A DNA stretch of 64,000 bases from Terriglobales bacterium. Lineage in GTDB: Bacteria > Acidobacteriota > Terriglobia > Bryobacterales > Bryobacteraceae. The translations under genes and the position numbers were made by a program. Below the pieces are notes generated by a model. The model was not told the origin of the DNA. It did not search any database and worked only from the letters and a program-made list of their open reading frames with translations. Below, one piece after another: positions 26,432 to 33,257 of the stretch. The stretch covers positions 22,857 to 86,856 of the forward strand of contig JAJFUV010000240.1 in NCBI GenBank assembly GCA_021372245.1, given 5' to 3'. How positions within the stretch are numbered: the stretch's first letter is position 1; the number at the start of each line of letters is the position of its first letter.

Positions 26432-27129
26432 ATCGAGTTCTGATTGTGGCGGGGATCCTCTGCCTTGCCACCATCACCGCCGCTACCATCCCCCTTGCCA
26501 TCACCGCCTGGCAGTCACGGGATGACCTGCGCGGGGCCGTGTCGGGGTTCCGGTTGCTGGCTGACCGCAGCGCTGCACTCGTGGGCGAGACGGAGCCGGA
26601 CGAACAGGGGGAACCGTTCACTGTGGCGCGGCTCGTGGCGACGTCAGGCGGCACGGTGTTACTAGTACGCCCGGTGCTGAAGGAATCCGCCGCGACCGTC
26701 AAAGCGGCGCGTAAACCGCTCAACGAGGCTGCGGAGACAATCAAGGCAGCGCGCCCAGTGCTAAGTGCCGCTAAGGGTGCCTTGGATGCCATACCGCCCG
26801 CAGTGGCTGTCGCGGAAGGCGCTGTGGTGGAACTGCGGGGCAAACTCGCTCCAGCTCTCGAGAACGCAGCCGGGGTCGCACGCCAGATCAACGAGACGCT
26901 TCCGGCGTTCACTGACTGCGAGCAGAACCCCGCCTGCCTCGAGAATCGCTGGAAGGGCCTCTCGTGGGATGCGGAGAAGAGTGCGCGGGAAGTGGCGCGG
27001 GTGGCACCCGTGGTCGCGGACAACGCGGCGGCAATCACGACGGACGTTCGGACAGTGGCTAGGCGCGCGGCATCCCCCTGGAGCGTCGTCGTCACCGTTG
27101 CGAAAAAGATCAAAGACTGGATTTTCTAA
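26416..27129 (+). CDS. Membrane-anchored helical protein, possible lysis accessory
   Basis: A 237-residue protein overlapping the lysozyme stop by 16 bases. The N terminus has one transmembrane helix (VLIVAGILCLATITAATIPL), followed by a long heptad-like Ala/Val helical region and a small C-terminal basic amphipathic end (SVVVTVAKKIKDWIF). A pair of cysteines lies in CEQNPACLENRW. Immediate coupling to the lysozyme suggests holin or spanin function, but the layout is not a classic one; a virion role is the alternative. Confidence 0.55.
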   Translation: MREILNRVLIVAGILCLATITAATIPLAITAWQSRDDLRGAVSGFRLLADRSAALVGETEPDEQGEPFTVARLVATSGGTVLLVRPVLKESAATVKAARKPLNEAAETIKAARPVLSAAKGALDAIPPAVAVAEGAVVELRGKLAPALENAAGVARQINETLPAFTDCEQNPACLENRWKGLSWDAEKSAREVARVAPVVADNAAAITTDVRTVARRAASPWSVVVTVAKKIKDWIF

Positions 27130-27140
27130 GGAGAAACAAT

Positions 27141-27509
27141 ATGTGGAGCGTCATCGCGAAGTACCTCAAGAAAGCCCTGCGAATCGGAGCGGCCATCGCG
27201 CCGGATATCGCATCGGCCTACAACCCCCTGCTCGGCGTGCTGGTGCAGCGCGTCAGTGATGCCGTGCTGAACGCGGAAGCCCTTGGTGGGCCCGGAAATG
27301 GGGCGACGAAGTGGGACGTCGCGCTGTCGATTACCGGGGCCGCTCTGCCGGAAATCGAGCGCGTATTCGCCGCGGCCGGAAAGCCGGTGAAAAACCGCGA
27401 GCTATTCATGCGGGGCATCGCCAAATTGCAGGATGGCATCGTGGACGTCTACAACTCGACCGGCGAAGGGGCGAAACTGCCGGTGGTGGAGGCGGCTAAG
27501 GCGGCGTGA
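27141..27509 (+). CDS. Hypothetical protein at the end of the lysis unit
   Basis: A 122-residue protein with AAGGAG before the ATG. It starts with a basic amphipathic helix (MWSVIAKYLKKALRIG), then hydrophobic DIASAYNPLLGVLVQRVSDA and a helical C-terminal half. Similar short proteins sit beside phage lysozymes, but I cannot name the family. It is the last plus-strand gene before a hairpin that probably ends late transcription. Confidence 0.6.
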   Translation: MWSVIAKYLKKALRIGAAIAPDIASAYNPLLGVLVQRVSDAVLNAEALGGPGNGATKWDVALSITGAALPEIERVFAAAGKPVKNRELFMRGIAKLQDGIVDVYNSTGEGAKLPVVEAAKAA

Positions 27510-27515
27510 AGAAAT

Positions 27516-27539
27516 GGGGCGCCGCTCGGCCGACGCCCC
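27516..27539. terminator. Hairpin between convergent genes
   Basis: GGGGCG (27516-27521) pairs with CGCCCC (27534-27539), extended by inner CG/CG pairs around a short loop. It lies between the late operon end and the convergent zinc-ribbon gene. No strong T-run follows on either side, so it may work with Rho or as a bidirectional barrier. Confidence 0.5.
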
Positions 27540-27550
27540 TCTGAAAGTAT

Positions 27551-27814
27551 TTAGTCCCGCGGTACAAACTTCAACTCGACCCCGACAGGAACCGGGAATT
27601 CGTGCCCACAAGGGCACCGAAGCCGGTCCTCGTCGGGGTCCATTCTTTTTTGGGCCAGGTTTAGGCGCACCTCGCCATCGGATGAAACTTGCGAAACCTG
27701 CTCGATGCGCTCGATATACTCGAACCCAACTCCCGAGTGACCGCACCCCGGGCACGACAAGACCTTCCGCAACGGGGAGGATTCGCTTTTACTTGCAACG
27801 TCTTGATTCAGCAT
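27551..27814 (-). CDS. Zinc-ribbon protein
   Basis: An 87-residue protein. The ATG at 27814 is chosen because GGAGG lies eight bases before it. CPGCGHSG and CPCGHEFPV provide two cysteine knuckles about 40 residues apart, a zinc-ribbon layout. Between them is a short acidic beta region. It lies downstream of a ribbon-helix-helix gene on the same strand and may be a small regulator or adaptor. Confidence 0.6.
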   Translation of the reverse strand: MLNQDVASKSESSPLRKVLSCPGCGHSGVGFEYIERIEQVSQVSSDGEVRLNLAQKRMDPDEDRLRCPCGHEFPVPVGVELKFVPRD

Positions 27815-27905
27815 GAACTTACCTCCATTCAACAGACACCCCAATTCCTTCTATCTTTAAACACAGAAGTAGCGTACAATCCCGAGTATCGGGCAAAATG
27901 GTCTT

Positions 27906-28094
27906 TTACTTGTCCGGCGATTTCTTGGTCTTGCCCTCTGGAACTAATACCACCGAGGGCAGGTGTTGTTCAGCCAGGTCGCTGACCACATCACCTGCGT
28001 CACGGTCCTTTAGCGCCGCAAAGACCTTGATCCGCTGGTACGCTTCAGGCTCAAGCCGAACCTGAAGAAGTCGTTTTGGGCCTGATGGTTGCAT
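27906..28094 (-). CDS. Ribbon-helix-helix regulator
   Basis: A 62-residue protein. RLLQVRLEPEAYQRIKVFAA followed by DVVSDLAEQHL matches the MetJ/Arc fold: one strand (RLLQVRLE) for DNA contact, then two helices. The ATG at 28094 is preferred because a promoter with TTGACA ends a few bases upstream, while the longer frame has an unlikely N terminus. It is divergent from another RHH-like gene, separated by an inverted-repeat operator. Confidence 0.65.
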   Translation of the reverse strand: MQPSGPKRLLQVRLEPEAYQRIKVFAALKDRDAGDVVSDLAEQHLPSVVLVPEGKTKKSPDK

Positions 28095-28107
28095 TGGCTC
28101 ACTTGAG

Positions 28108-28136
28108 ATATTGTGCCCAATTACACAAATTGTCAA
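28108..28136 (-). promoter_or_regulatory. Consensus promoter and inverted-repeat operator
   Basis: Minus strand TTGACA (28131-28136), 17 bp, CAATAT (28108-28113), with the RHH start 14 bases after the -10. Inside lies TTGTG (28111-28115) and CACAA (28124-28128), an inverted repeat with eight-base spacing, positioned to block this promoter. An RHH dimer binding site is the natural reading. Confidence 0.6.
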
Positions 28137-28176
28137 GCAGAAATTTGGGGACATGGGCACAGGAAGGCAAAACGCG

Positions 28177-28551
28177 ATGAAAGAACTCAAGCTCAGGCTC
28201 ACAGAAGACGAATTCGACCGGTTCGCGAAGATCCTTTTTGACCGCGGGCGGATGAAGCGGCAGGCGGCACTCCTCGAGGCCGTGCGCGCCTGGATGAAAA
28301 CTCCACGGTCTACTAGTACTAAAACCGAGGAAAAAAATAATCAAGCACGGCTGTTTGCTTCCCTATATAATGTGGACCGGAAATGGATACCCTATTTCCA
28401 GAAATTAGCGCGGATATTCAAATCGAGGAACCGTAAGGCAATCTCAGCAGTAACAGAAAACATCACTGTGTTTGAGGAATACATCAGGCTCCACCATGCC
28501 CAGAAAAAGGAAGAACACCCCGAAGAAGGCGGTCGTCCGGACGAGGACTGA
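28177..28551 (+). CDS. RHH-like DNA-binding protein, divergent partner
   Basis: A 124-residue protein from the ATG at 28177, which has GGAAGG upstream; ATG 28153 would add eight residues. ELKLRLTEDEFDRFAKILFD then RQAALLEAVRAWM fits a ribbon-helix-helix N domain. The C-terminal part is Lys/Arg-rich and helical (YFQKLARIFKSRNRKAISAV). It faces away from the other RHH gene. AT-richer codons around 28310-28480 differ from its neighbours, suggesting recent acquisition. Confidence 0.55.
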   Translation: MKELKLRLTEDEFDRFAKILFDRGRMKRQAALLEAVRAWMKTPRSTSTKTEEKNNQARLFASLYNVDRKWIPYFQKLARIFKSRNRKAISAVTENITVFEEYIRLHHAQKKEEHPEEGGRPDED

Positions 28552-28690
28552 GGATAACCTGCGCCGGCTGCGCGCACACATCCAACACCTTCAGGAACTC
28601 TACCGCGTAGCTCAGGAGCACCTTCCCCGGGCCGTCGCGGTGGCCTGTGCCGCGCTGGCCGTGGGCGAGTGGATGGAGATGATACGCTAG
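28496..28690 (+). CDS. Small basic protein, overlapping frame
   Basis: A 64-residue protein whose first 56 bases overlap the end of the RHH-like gene in another frame. It opens MPRKRKNTPKKAVVRTRTED and continues as a helix with HLQELYRVAQEHLPRAVAVA. A very basic N terminus plus helix suggests nucleic-acid or membrane contact. Its stop codon overlaps the stop of the convergent gene (CTAG). Confidence 0.45.
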   Translation: MPRKRKNTPKKAVVRTRTEDNLRRLRAHIQHLQELYRVAQEHLPRAVAVACAALAVGEWMEMIR

Positions 28691-29034
28691 GATTGCCACG
28701 GAAGTTTGCCCTCGCGGGCGGCCCAGCCGCCTTCGGGGATCCAGGGGATGTAGCGGTCCCACGTACTGACCGGCTTCTCTTTTTCGGCCAGCGAGCGGGC
28801 GCGTTCCGGCGTCATGGGTTTGGATTTCTTTGCCCAGGAAACGACGTGCCCGCAACCGCCGCACGTGGCCGTGATCTTGCGGGCACCATCCGTGACGGTT
28901 TCGGCGTCGTAGGACCAACTGCGTTTCGAACAGATAGCGCAGGGCTTCATGCGGCTCTGTTTCTCGCGCTTTGGAGCCGGTTGATTGCCCTTCGCATACT
29001 CAGCGGAAAGTGCGCGAATTTGAGCCATTGTCAT
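28687..29034 (-). CDS. Zinc-ribbon protein
   Basis: A 115-residue protein. CAICSKRSWSYDAETV and ATCGGCGHVVSW supply two CxxC pairs about 27 residues apart, a zinc ribbon. The N terminus is a helix (MAQIRALSAEYAKG) and the C terminus is rich in Trp and Pro (WDRYIPWIPEGGWAA). Starts at 29037 (GTG), 29034 and 29028 are possible; AGGTG lies before the last. It ends the left-going transcript that begins at the zinc-ribbon switch. Confidence 0.6.
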   Translation of the reverse strand: MTMAQIRALSAEYAKGNQPAPKREKQSRMKPCAICSKRSWSYDAETVTDGARKITATCGGCGHVVSWAKKSKPMTPERARSLAEKEKPVSTWDRYIPWIPEGGWAAREGKLPWQS

Positions 29035-29239
29035 CACCTGTTTCTTCCTTCATGAAACACCTCGGGCTTCCCCCTGAATTCCCATCAGGGCAACCTACTT
29101 CCCTCATAGGACACGATTCACTGGGTTCTTGAAGCCATCTACCGGCAAGTTTTCAGCAGACCTGGACGTAGCCCGTCTTGCAGGATCGACTACCTGCCCG
29201 TTGCCAGGAATTTGCGCCAGCAGTACGCCTCATCGGTGC

Positions 29240-30148
29240 CTATTTCCGTAACCCATTTCCAGCAGCAGGCCGTTGTTTTTCGGGTAAGGAGTCCTGCGAA
29301 CCAACCGCCTCGCTCACGGGCGAGGGAATCGTGTCTTCAGCGTGTTGCATCTGGCTTTGTGGCAAAGTAGCCAGCGAACCGATAGTGCCGGAATCCCCCG
29401 GCAGGGAAACAAAACTCAGCTTTCTCCCGTCGCGCCGCAAACAAACACCGCGAATCTTTCCCTGTTCGGCCCAGTGCGTGAGGCAAGCGCGGGCACTGCT
29501 GGTGTTCGCGTAGTGGCTTTCGCGCAGCAACGCGATCGCTTCCTTGACCGGGATGCCAGGGTGCTCCGCGACAACTCTCCGCAGTTCGGCGCACGTCCTC
29601 TGGAACGGGGTCCACTTGTGGCCCTCTGCGCTACCGGCCGGCGCGAACGTTTGGTGCTCGGGTGAGAGGACTTCCAGGATTCTATTTGCTTCGGCGTGGC
29701 GGTTTATGTGGGCGTCAAGGTCTTCGTCCACGGTGGGGCACTCCCACTGGTAGTCACGTGCTACCTGGATGATGCCGACGCCGTGGTCACGGCAAAGCCT
29801 TTCGAGCAACCAGGACCGTTTGTATCCTGGGCGGGTGTACGTGCCGCGGCGCGGCTTAGGTACCGCCACTGATACCCAGTGTGCATCGTGCATCCAGCGT
29901 AGCGCCTGCTCGATGACGTCAACGCCAAACTGTAGCTTGCACTCGATAACCCAGACGTGTCTGTTTTGGACGGCCACAATGTCGGCGGTGCGGCCGCCCC
30001 ACAAATGCTGGACCTCTTGGTAAACAGTCCAGCGCTGGGATTGAAGCCATGCAACCACGGGGCGGGCGAGGTCAACTTCCGCTGTGAATTTATAGGGAGC
30101 CCTACGTGAATCTACGGTCGTTTTCGAACTGTTAACTGGCTGGCTCAT
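29240..30148 (-). CDS. PD-(D/E)XK nuclease-like protein
   Basis: A 302-residue protein. The nuclease core is E25 in TAEVDLARP, E45, D56 in GGRTADIVAV and E69-x-K71 in VWVIECKLQF. This matches the restriction-endonuclease-like fold seen in RecB-type and Vsr-like enzymes. A C-terminal winged-helix-like region (RRVVAEHPGIPVKEAIALLR then ARACLTHWAEQGKIRGV) could read DNA. It lies second in the left-going operon from the switch, so it may be made in the prophage; defence against other phages or a recombination role are both possible. Confidence 0.65.
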   Translation of the reverse strand: MSQPVNSSKTTVDSRRAPYKFTAEVDLARPVVAWLQSQRWTVYQEVQHLWGGRTADIVAVQNRHVWVIECKLQFGVDVIEQALRWMHDAHWVSVAVPKPRRGTYTRPGYKRSWLLERLCRDHGVGIIQVARDYQWECPTVDEDLDAHINRHAEANRILEVLSPEHQTFAPAGSAEGHKWTPFQRTCAELRRVVAEHPGIPVKEAIALLRESHYANTSSARACLTHWAEQGKIRGVCLRRDGRKLSFVSLPGDSGTIGSLATLPQSQMQHAEDTIPSPVSEAVGSQDSLPEKQRPAAGNGLRK

Positions 30149-30163
30149 CCGTCTGCCAACGGT

Positions 30164-30211
30164 TTTGGAGGTTGGGCGACGTGGCAGCGCCGCCCGGTTG
30201 GGGCCTCCAAA
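30164..30211 (-). promoter_or_regulatory. Inverted repeat before the nuclease gene
   Basis: TTTGGAGG (30164-30171) is complementary to CCTCCAAA (30204-30211) with a GC-rich interior that can pair further. It lies between the zinc-ribbon gene and the nuclease gene on the left-going transcript, so it may be an attenuator or processing site. Confidence 0.4.
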
Positions 30212-30275
30212 GACTGTCCAGCCTCAGAATACCGTAATTAGTTACCTGTCGTCAAGCGTTTCCGTAGCCCCATCC

Positions 30276-30563
30276 CTACCGCCCACCCTCGCCCTGCATC
30301 GCCGACACCTCCATCTCGACCAGGGCGCGTAGCAACTTGGCCTTCGGCGAGGCCGTGCGGAGCAGCGCGAGGTAGGTGTCCAGGGCGTTGCGCTCACGCT
30401 GGGTGATGTCGTCGGTGTCGGTAGCACCGGGGCGAGGTGTAGCCCATCGAGGATTCTTGCATCTGGCACAGACGGTAGGAATTACTCCCGGCCTTTTCGG
30501 ATACCAGTCGAAACCGCATCTGAAGCAGTGCAGTTGTTCTATAACTTCCTTTTTTTCTTTCAT
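30276..30563 (-). CDS. Zinc-ribbon regulator, left arm of the switch
   Basis: A 95-residue protein with GGAGG before the ATG. HCFRCGFDWYPKRPG and CARCKNPRWATPRP form a zinc ribbon almost identical in plan to the divergent protein at 30735 (CFSCGKDWYPR and CPDCKSRRF). The C-terminal helix (RNALDTYLALLRTASPKAKL) differs and may dimerise. The two paralogues transcribe away from a shared operator block, as CI and Cro do in other phages, although the fold here is a zinc ribbon. Confidence 0.7.
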   Translation of the reverse strand: MKEKKEVIEQLHCFRCGFDWYPKRPGVIPTVCARCKNPRWATPRPGATDTDDITQRERNALDTYLALLRTASPKAKLLRALVEMEVSAMQGEGGR

Positions 30564-30601
30564 TTCGTGCGCCTCCAGTAGTAGTACTGAACCCTTCCGC
30601 C

Positions 30602-30630
30602 ATCGTAACCGTTTGCCCTCTCCGTGTCAA
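30602..30630 (-). promoter_or_regulatory. Leftward promoter of the switch
   Basis: Minus strand TTGACA (30625-30630) and TACGAT (30602-30607) separated by 17 bp: a near-consensus sigma-70 promoter. Its spacer and flanks contain CCGTAAC-type words. A strong leftward promoter fits a prophage-maintenance transcript. Confidence 0.75.
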
Positions 30631-30635
30631 CCTGA

Positions 30636-30648
30636 AACCGTTACGGTT
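30636..30648. promoter_or_regulatory. Palindromic operator AACCGTTACGGTT
   Basis: A perfect 13-bp palindrome with arms AACCG and CGGTT around TTA, five bases upstream of the leftward -35. Related words occur nearby (CGTAACCG at 30604, CCGTAAC at 30706, GGTTACGGCAACGGAA at 30737) and at other promoters. It is the best candidate operator for a switch protein. Confidence 0.55.
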
Positions 30649-30695
30649 CCGTATCCCACCAGGAACCAGTGTGAAAAAAAAGTCCAATTTTTTCC

Positions 30696-30724
30696 TTGCG
30701 TTCATCCGTAACTTGCCGTATGGT
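30696..30724 (+). promoter_or_regulatory. Rightward early promoter
   Basis: TTGCGT (30696-30701), 17 bp, TATGGT (30719-30724). The spacer ends in TTGCCG, the same context as the promoters at 59.5 and 62.5 kb. The first ATG follows the -10 by ten bases, so the mRNA leader is very short or absent. It drives the long early operon. Confidence 0.65.
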
Positions 30725-30734
30725 TGAAGGGTAA

Positions 30735-30992
30735 ATGGTTACGGCAACGGAAGGAAAAGACAAACACAACACGGTGCCGATGGTACGGCGCCACCACTGT
30801 TTTAGCTGCGGCAAGGACTGGTATCCCCGCGCCGCCGAACGTCCATCCCGTTGCCCGGATTGCAAGTCACGCCGTTTCGACGACGAGGCTCTCTGGAATT
30901 ACCGAAAGCAAGTCGGGATGGCGAGTTCCACTCCGAACGAGTTTCGGAAAGGGAAACATCTCAAAGTGGCGCAGAAAGGAGCGCAACAGTGA
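30735..30992 (+). CDS. Zinc-ribbon regulator, right arm of the switch
   Basis: An 85-residue protein, first of the early operon. CFSCGKDWYPRAAERPSRC and CPDCKSRRF form the zinc ribbon shared with the divergent gene. The C-terminal part (RKQVGMASSTPNEFRKGKHL) is basic. By analogy with divergent phage switches it could repress or antagonise the left arm, but the pairing itself is the only evidence. An operator word lies inside its first codons, hinting at autoregulation. Confidence 0.7.
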   Translation: MVTATEGKDKHNTVPMVRRHHCFSCGKDWYPRAAERPSRCPDCKSRRFDDEALWNYRKQVGMASSTPNEFRKGKHLKVAQKGAQQ

Positions 30993-31249
30993 TCGAGTTC
31001 ATTTCTATTGAAGACATTCCGAAAGCGAATAGGCGCGGGCCGCGGCCGGGAGGGCCAACGGAGTTGGTCCGCGAACTACTGGCGAACCCGGGCAAAGCAG
31101 CAAGGATTCCGCTAGGTGGAAGAACAAGGGAGTCGGTGGTGTCATCACTGTCGATGCCTTCCAAGAAGTTGGGCTGTCGCATCTCGACTACCCTTGCGGA
31201 ATCTCGCGATGCCATCTATGCGTGGATCGCCCAAAAGGTGGAGAAGTAG
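30989..31249 (+). CDS. Small protein, paralogue of the gene at 32228
   Basis: An 86-residue protein from a GTG overlapping the previous stop. It shares with the protein at 32228 the pattern IExIxxExIP, then LVRELLANPGKAARIPLGGR and KKLGCRIST, ending with a strand. This resembles a small alpha/beta DNA-binding or adaptor domain; no named family comes to mind. The two copies are 1 kb apart in the same operon. Confidence 0.65.
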   Translation: MIEFISIEDIPKANRRGPRPGGPTELVRELLANPGKAARIPLGGRTRESVVSSLSMPSKKLGCRISTTLAESRDAIYAWIAQKVEK

Positions 31250-31300
31250 CAGCCACGCACAAGGGCCGGCGGGCGGTAAAGAAGACGGAGGCATAAACGA

Positions 31301-31618
31301 ATGATTCGAGTTTGCGAGAAGTGCAGTCACATCACCGGCCAGCGGCACTGCGTGTACTGCGGCCACGGAGAACCCGGGCAGCGTCCGCGCCACAGTTTCG
31401 GCTTGGATATTCGCCCGAAGAACCAAGGTTCGCGCCAGCAGGAGCGGCATCAGGACATCACCCACGCGATGCAGGCCGTCAACGAGAAGAATCTGAAGCC
31501 GGTGTACGACAAGGGCACGGGCTTGCACGTAGGCTTCTCTGGCATGTCCCGCAAGGACCGCCGGAAACTCGCACGGGCGTACTTCAAGGGCGAGTGGCGG
31601 AAACGGAAGGCGGCCTAG
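31301..31618 (+). CDS. Zinc-ribbon protein
   Basis: A 105-residue protein. CEKCSHITGQRHCVYCGHGE gives two CxxC knuckles close together, a short ribbon. A middle FGLDIRPKNQGSRQQERHQD region follows, then GLHVGFSGMSRKDRRKLARA and a basic end. Probably nucleic-acid binding. It has a GGAG-like site upstream and adjoins the PRTase-fold gene. Confidence 0.6.
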   Translation: MIRVCEKCSHITGQRHCVYCGHGEPGQRPRHSFGLDIRPKNQGSRQQERHQDITHAMQAVNEKNLKPVYDKGTGLHVGFSGMSRKDRRKLARAYFKGEWRKRKAA

Positions 31619-31620
31619 CC

Positions 31621-32043
31621 ATGGCTCACACGGACTACCTGGAAACCCTCTTCGACAAAGAGCAGTTCTGCGCGGCGATCCGAAACGCGATGGACGACCT
31701 GACGGGCGTTGCGTTCGATGCCATCGCAGTCACCGGGAACTCCGGCGCGATCTTTGGTGGCGCACTGGCGGTGGCGATGAATAAATCGCTATTCCTGGTT
31801 CGCAAACCGAACGACGACACGCACTCCGGCTATCGCATCGAGGGGCCAGACGAAGCTCAGTCCTACGTGTTCGTGGATGACTGCGTGGACACTGGAATAA
31901 CGCTGCGGCGTGTTCACGAAGCCATGTCGAAGGAGTTCCCGAATGTGAAGTACTTGGGCTGCTACACGTACCGGGACGATTGCTCAAGGGGGCGTAAGTA
32001 CGTGGCAGCAGCAGACGAGTTGAAGTTGAACGGAGGAGCCTAG
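31621..32043 (+). CDS. Phosphoribosyltransferase-fold protein
   Basis: A 140-residue protein. YVFVDDCVDTGITLRRVHEA is the PRPP-binding signature of type I phosphoribosyltransferases (two acidic residues before D-x-G-x-T). AIAVTGNSGAIFGGALAVAM earlier matches the N-terminal PRTase loop. Enzymes of this fold attach or remove ribose phosphate on bases; small phage versions have unknown substrates and could act in nucleotide salvage. Confidence 0.8.
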   Translation: MAHTDYLETLFDKEQFCAAIRNAMDDLTGVAFDAIAVTGNSGAIFGGALAVAMNKSLFLVRKPNDDTHSGYRIEGPDEAQSYVFVDDCVDTGITLRRVHEAMSKEFPNVKYLGCYTYRDDCSRGRKYVAAADELKLNGGA

Positions 32044-32045
32044 CC

Positions 32046-32231
32046 ATGCCCTACACCCGCCCCCAGGTACGCATGATCGTCGAGACCGCCATCCGCAACA
32101 CCTATCCGCCCTGCGCCGATACGGACTCCCGGGTTGAGGAACTGCGGAAGGCGGCGGATCGGGTGATGGAGGCGGTGGAGGAGCGGGACGCGAGGCGGGT
32201 GAAGGTGATGGTGAAAGGAGCAGGACGATGA
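32046..32231 (+). CDS. Small helical hypothetical protein
   Basis: A 61-residue protein two bases after the PRTase stop. It is predicted to be two helices (QVRMIVETAIRNTYPPC and RVEELRKAADRVMEAVEERD) with a basic C terminus. Its end overlaps the next start by four bases, so it is part of the coupled early operon. No family recognised. Confidence 0.55.
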   Translation: MPYTRPQVRMIVETAIRNTYPPCADTDSRVEELRKAADRVMEAVEERDARRVKVMVKGAGR

Positions 32232-32473
32232 TTGAACTTATTCCGACTGAGAAGATTCCCACGCGCGACCGAGCGGATGGCCTGGTTGCTGTGATTCGCA
32301 GCCTTTTGGCGAACCCCGGCATGGCGGCGAAAGTCCCGGTGGGTGGCCGCAAGAAAAACGCCCTGACGACAAATATTCTAATCACCGCCAAGCGCCTTGG
32401 GTGTCGCGCCACCGTCTCCAGCGTGCGTGGCTCGAACGACTTCGTCTACGTGCGACTGGTGGGTGACAAATAA
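32228..32473 (+). CDS. Small protein, paralogue of the gene at 30989
   Basis: An 81-residue protein. MIELIPTEKIPTRDRADGLV, then IRSLLANPGMAAKVPVGGRK and ITAKRLGCRATVS align with the protein at 30989 along almost the whole length. It keeps a final strand DFVYVRLV. The pair marks a duplication within the operon; they may form homo- or heterodimers. Function unknown. Confidence 0.65.
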   Translation: MIELIPTEKIPTRDRADGLVAVIRSLLANPGMAAKVPVGGRKKNALTTNILITAKRLGCRATVSSVRGSNDFVYVRLVGDK

Positions 32474-32802
32474 TGACCCCCTCCCTCCTCTCCGACCTCC
32501 GCGCCGCCCTGGAATCCAAGCGCGCCGAACTCCGCGGTCCCAAGCGCGAGGACATCGAAATCACCAAATGGGCCGACCCAATCGACCAATCCCAGGCCGA
32601 CCAGCTTCGTGAACAAGCCGATGGTGAGGCCAACCGGGTGGATGGGCACCTGAAGGCCATCAACGAGGCGCTGGCACGGATGAAGGCCGGTGAGTACGGG
32701 ATCTGCGAGGAGTGCGGCGAAGAGATTCCCGAGAAGCGGCTGCGGGCTGTGCCGTGGGCGAGGCGATGTGTGGCGTGCCAGGAAGAGATGGAGAAGAGGT
32801 AG
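32473..32802 (+). CDS. DksA/TraR-family zinc-finger protein
   Basis: A 109-residue protein. The C-terminal zinc finger CEECGEEIPEKRL and RRCVACQEEMEK is that of DksA/TraR proteins, which enter the secondary channel of RNA polymerase and adjust promoter use. The N-terminal part is a helical hairpin with acidic residues (WADPIDQSQADQLREQADGE), as in full-length DksA. A phage copy could redirect host transcription after infection. One-base overlap with the preceding gene. Confidence 0.85.
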   Translation: MTPSLLSDLRAALESKRAELRGPKREDIEITKWADPIDQSQADQLREQADGEANRVDGHLKAINEALARMKAGEYGICEECGEEIPEKRLRAVPWARRCVACQEEMEKR

Positions 32803-32804
32803 CG

Positions 32805-33257
32805 ATGCCTGACCAGACCCCGTCCCAACGCGCGGCCGAGAAGATCCGCGCCATTATCGCGGCTGTTCGCGTGGATGGCAGCGTACCCGTGCCCGATATC
32901 ACCGCCATCATCGACGCCGAGTGCACCGCAGAACCCGCCCAGTGGATGCGGGAGGCAGCGGAAGAGATTACGGAGGCGTTGCGTCAGTTCACCTTCAAGG
33001 AACTAGGGATAGAGCCCATTGAAGATGGACTAACGGAAGAAGGCGAGGCGAGTAATGCGAGAGAACGGGCTGTAATCGCCGCTGTGCTCGCCCGCCACCG
33101 CGATGCCGAGGTAGAGCGGCTAACCGGGCAGGTTAACGCCATCAAGTCCGAAATCGCAGGCGATGCCAACTTCGGGCGGCTCGTGGAACTGGTGTTCTAC
33201 GGCCCATTGCGCGAGGCAGAGGCCGAACTGCGGAGGTTGAAGGTGGTGATGGGATGA
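32805..33257 (+). CDS. Helical hypothetical protein
   Basis: A 150-residue protein two bases after the DksA-like gene. Regions MREAAEEITEALRQF and RHRDAEVERLTGQVNAIKSE suggest amphipathic helices, with a possible coiled coil near residues 100-140. No catalytic motif. It overlaps the next start by four bases. Similar filler proteins are common in the early operons of large temperate phages. Confidence 0.6.
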   Translation: MPDQTPSQRAAEKIRAIIAAVRVDGSVPVPDITAIIDAECTAEPAQWMREAAEEITEALRQFTFKELGIEPIEDGLTEEGEASNARERAVIAAVLARHRDAEVERLTGQVNAIKSEIAGDANFGRLVELVFYGPLREAEAELRRLKVVMG

